DNA of 7,666 bases from Gammaproteobacteria bacterium. Its GTDB lineage: Bacteria; Pseudomonadota; Gammaproteobacteria; SZUA-21. The stretch covers positions 1 through 7,666 of the forward strand of contig QIKQ01000258.1 in the NCBI GenBank assembly GCA_003233075.1. The letters run 5' to 3'. Under the pieces are notes generated by a model. It was not told the origin of the DNA. It made no database searches and saw only the letters and a program-made list of their open reading frames with translations. A program made the position numbers and the translations under genes. Within the stretch, counting starts at the first letter, position 1; each line of letters opens with the position of its first letter. Shown in pieces: positions 5,745 through 7,666 of this stretch.

Positions 5745-7067
5745 TTAAGATTTAACTAACGCTTCTGATGGATTCATAATCTCATCAAAACTAGCTGATT
5801 TCTCGGTAACATTCATAGCGGACAAAAGATGATCGACTACTTCATCTTCAAGTGCGAGCGACTGAATGCTTTGCATTGCTTCTTTATTGTTACGATATTG
5901 AGAAATTAAAGTCTCAGGGTCGTCATAAGTCGACGCAATATTACTTAATATAGCATCCATTCGAGCTTTGCAGCTGTCACTATTGGCAGAAATATCGTTT
6001 TTGCTTATAACTTCAGCAATAAGCAATCCTAAGCTCACTCTCGATTTTGCTTGATCTTCGATTTCGTCAAGCGGCAATTGATTTTCTGCTAGATTCGGCG
6101 CATTTTGCTTGTATTGTTGCTTTAAAGCATTGACTTCATGTTCAATGAGACTTTTGGGTAGATCGATTTCATTTTTTTTAATAAGTAAACCCAGAACCGA
6201 ATCTTTAAGTTGAGAACGGAGTTTCTGGTCAAGCTCCATTTCCATATTTCCTCTAACATCTTGTTTGAGTTTCTCGATGCCGCCATCAGCAACGCCTAAT
6301 TCTTCTGCAAAGGCATCGTTTATTTCTGGTAAAACAGGCTCGGACACTTTAATTATTTCGATATCAAATTCAGCTGGCTTAGCAGCGAGCTCAGCCTTCC
6401 AGTAATCATCCGGAAAACTAACTTTAATTATCTTTTTATCGCCCACAGTTAATCCAGTTAACTGTTCCTCGAAACCTGCGATCATTGTATTTGAACCGAG
6501 TACTAAGGCATGGTTATCCGCCTTGCCACCCTCAAATACTTCACCCTCAATTTTACCTTCAAAATTTAAGATAACTTGGTCTTCTTCTTGAGCACCACGA
6601 TCAACCGAATTCCAAGTAACACGCTGCACCTGTAATTTTTCTAATAACTTGTTAATGTCGTTTTCAGTAATTTCGACCGTAATTTTTTCGAAATCTTCAC
6701 CTTCGCAGCTATTCAGATTTACCTCTGGATAAACTTCAAATGTTGCGCTAAATTCAAAATTCTCGCCTGGCTTGTTGTTCTCTCCTGGCTTAATATCAGG
6801 ACCACCTGCAGGACGCAATTTCTCTTGGTTTAACGCCTGGAAATAACTTTTCTGAATAACAGACTCAAGAACTTCTTGCCGAACCTGGACATCGTATCTT
6901 TGCTGAATGACCTTGAAAGGCACTTTGCCACGTCGAAAACCATCAACTTTGACTTGAGCCACTAAGGATTTTAGTTTACTTGTTACTTCTTGTTCGATTT
7001 CATCAGAAGGCACTTCAATTGTAAGACGCTTCTGGAGTCCACCCAACGATTCCACTGAGATTTGCAT
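5745..7067 (-). CDS. tig: Trigger factor, ribosome-associated chaperone and peptidyl-prolyl isomerase
   Basis: Binds the ribosome near the tunnel exit, shields nascent chains and isomerises prolyl bonds. From the chosen ATG the protein is 440 residues (E. coli 432). The N-terminal ribosome-binding domain holds the signature GFRRGKVP (43-50). An FKBP-type isomerase domain covers roughly 160-245, with FEGKIEGEVFEGGKA and MIAGFEEQL. The helical C-terminal chaperone domain covers about 246-440. The frame stays open 52 codons further upstream, but that extension translates the complement of the tRNA-Leu gene (MAELVDALDLGSSG), a familiar annotation artefact. The ATG at 7067 instead has a good ribosome binding site and begins MQISVESL, as the family does. 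It is probably the first protein gene of a tig-clpP unit, 77 bp behind the tRNA. Confidence 0.96.
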   Translation of the reverse strand: MQISVESLGGLQKRLTIEVPSDEIEQEVTSKLKSLVAQVKVDGFRRGKVPFKVIQQRYDVQVRQEVLESVIQKSYFQALNQEKLRPAGGPDIKPGENNKPGENFEFSATFEVYPEVNLNSCEGEDFEKITVEITENDINKLLEKLQVQRVTWNSVDRGAQEEDQVILNFEGKIEGEVFEGGKADNHALVLGSNTMIAGFEEQLTGLTVGDKKIIKVSFPDDYWKAELAAKPAEFDIEIIKVSEPVLPEINDAFAEELGVADGGIEKLKQDVRGNMEMELDQKLRSQLKDSVLGLLIKKNEIDLPKSLIEHEVNALKQQYKQNAPNLAENQLPLDEIEDQAKSRVSLGLLIAEVISKNDISANSDSCKARMDAILSNIASTYDDPETLISQYRNNKEAMQSIQSLALEDEVVDHLLSAMNVTEKSASFDEIMNPSEALVKS

Positions 7068-7072
7068 TGATG

Positions 7073-7079
7073 ACCTCTT
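7073..7079 (-). promoter_or_regulatory. Ribosome binding site that fixes the tig start
   Basis: AAGAGGT on the minus strand puts its GAGG core six bases before the ATG at 7067. No such site precedes the upstream ATG at 7223, which lies inside the tRNA. This supports the 440-residue trigger factor over the 492-residue open frame. Confidence 0.85.
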
Positions 7080-7144
7080 GACTGTCCGGATATGCTCATT
7101 GTAGTTTAAAAATAACCTTAAGCTATTGATTGTACTTATATAGT

Positions 7145-7539
<395 letters not shown>

Positions 7540-7666
7540 GCTAGCCCGCATTTCTCACAGCCCATCTGCTACGATGGCCCAATCGCACACTCTGACTGGA
7601 TTTCACTCGGTCGAAAGGCTCGACATAGTGTCGACTATGCCTGCGCATTTCTCGGTCGCGAAATCC
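7540..7666. repeat. Partial repeat element, outer end plus inner core
   Basis: The 22 bp at 7540-7561 are the exact reverse complement of 81-102, and 7624-7663 match bases 1-40 directly with two mismatches. This copy starts at its terminal inverted repeat and is cut by the window end. Inside, ctcggtcg occurs at 7606-7613 and 7651-7658, ggatttc (7598-7604) is opposed to gaaatcc (7660-7666), and tcgaca/tgtcga forms a small palindrome around tag. No transposase frame is seen. Confidence 0.6.

Noticed and set aside
7098..7126. A separate tig promoter with -10 box TACAAT between the tRNA and tig
   Set aside because: The -10 match is good, but none of the 16-18 bp spacings gives an acceptable -35 box.

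Overview
The window is a moderately AT-rich chromosomal segment carrying a conserved proteostasis block. All genes are on the minus strand. In transcription order they are tRNA-Leu(UAG), tig (trigger factor), clpP, clpX and lon. This order, the protein lengths and the strong similarity to Escherichia coli-type ClpP, ClpX and Lon motifs point to a gammaproteobacterium. The sequence alone does not let me name a genus. The window contains no phage, CRISPR or toxin genes.

Layout from the right end: a partial repeat element (7540-7666); a non-coding AT-rich stretch with a stem-loop (7230-7539); tRNA-Leu (7145-7229); tig (5745-7067), 77 bp behind the tRNA; clpP (5025-5693), 51 bp behind tig; a 273-bp gap with a candidate promoter; clpX (3477-4751); a 275-bp gap with hairpins, palindromes and a candidate heat-shock promoter; lon (766-3201). 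After lon come a 141-bp foldback element (618-758), a good intrinsic terminator (564-594), two small inverted palindromic repeats (443-477 and 528-562), a hairpin (396-430), a featureless stretch, and another partial copy of the end repeat (1-102).

The genes act together. Trigger factor folds nascent chains at the ribosome exit. ClpX unfolds tagged proteins and feeds them to the ClpP peptidase. Lon is an independent ATP-dependent protease for misfolded and regulatory proteins. The tRNA-Leu may share a transcript with tig, because no terminator is visible between them.

The coding part is ordinary and well conserved. The unusual material is intergenic. A short foldback element sits between the lon stop codon and its terminator. 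Two oppositely oriented 35-nt palindromes keep the same fold through compensatory base changes. Both window ends lie inside copies of one repeat family in the same orientation, from which a non-autonomous element of about 186 bp with 22-bp terminal inverted repeats can be reconstructed. A perfect 15-bp palindrome overlaps the candidate lon promoter. The longest open frame for trigger factor runs back into the tRNA, and its first 52 codons should be discarded. I found no convincing new multi-gene system.
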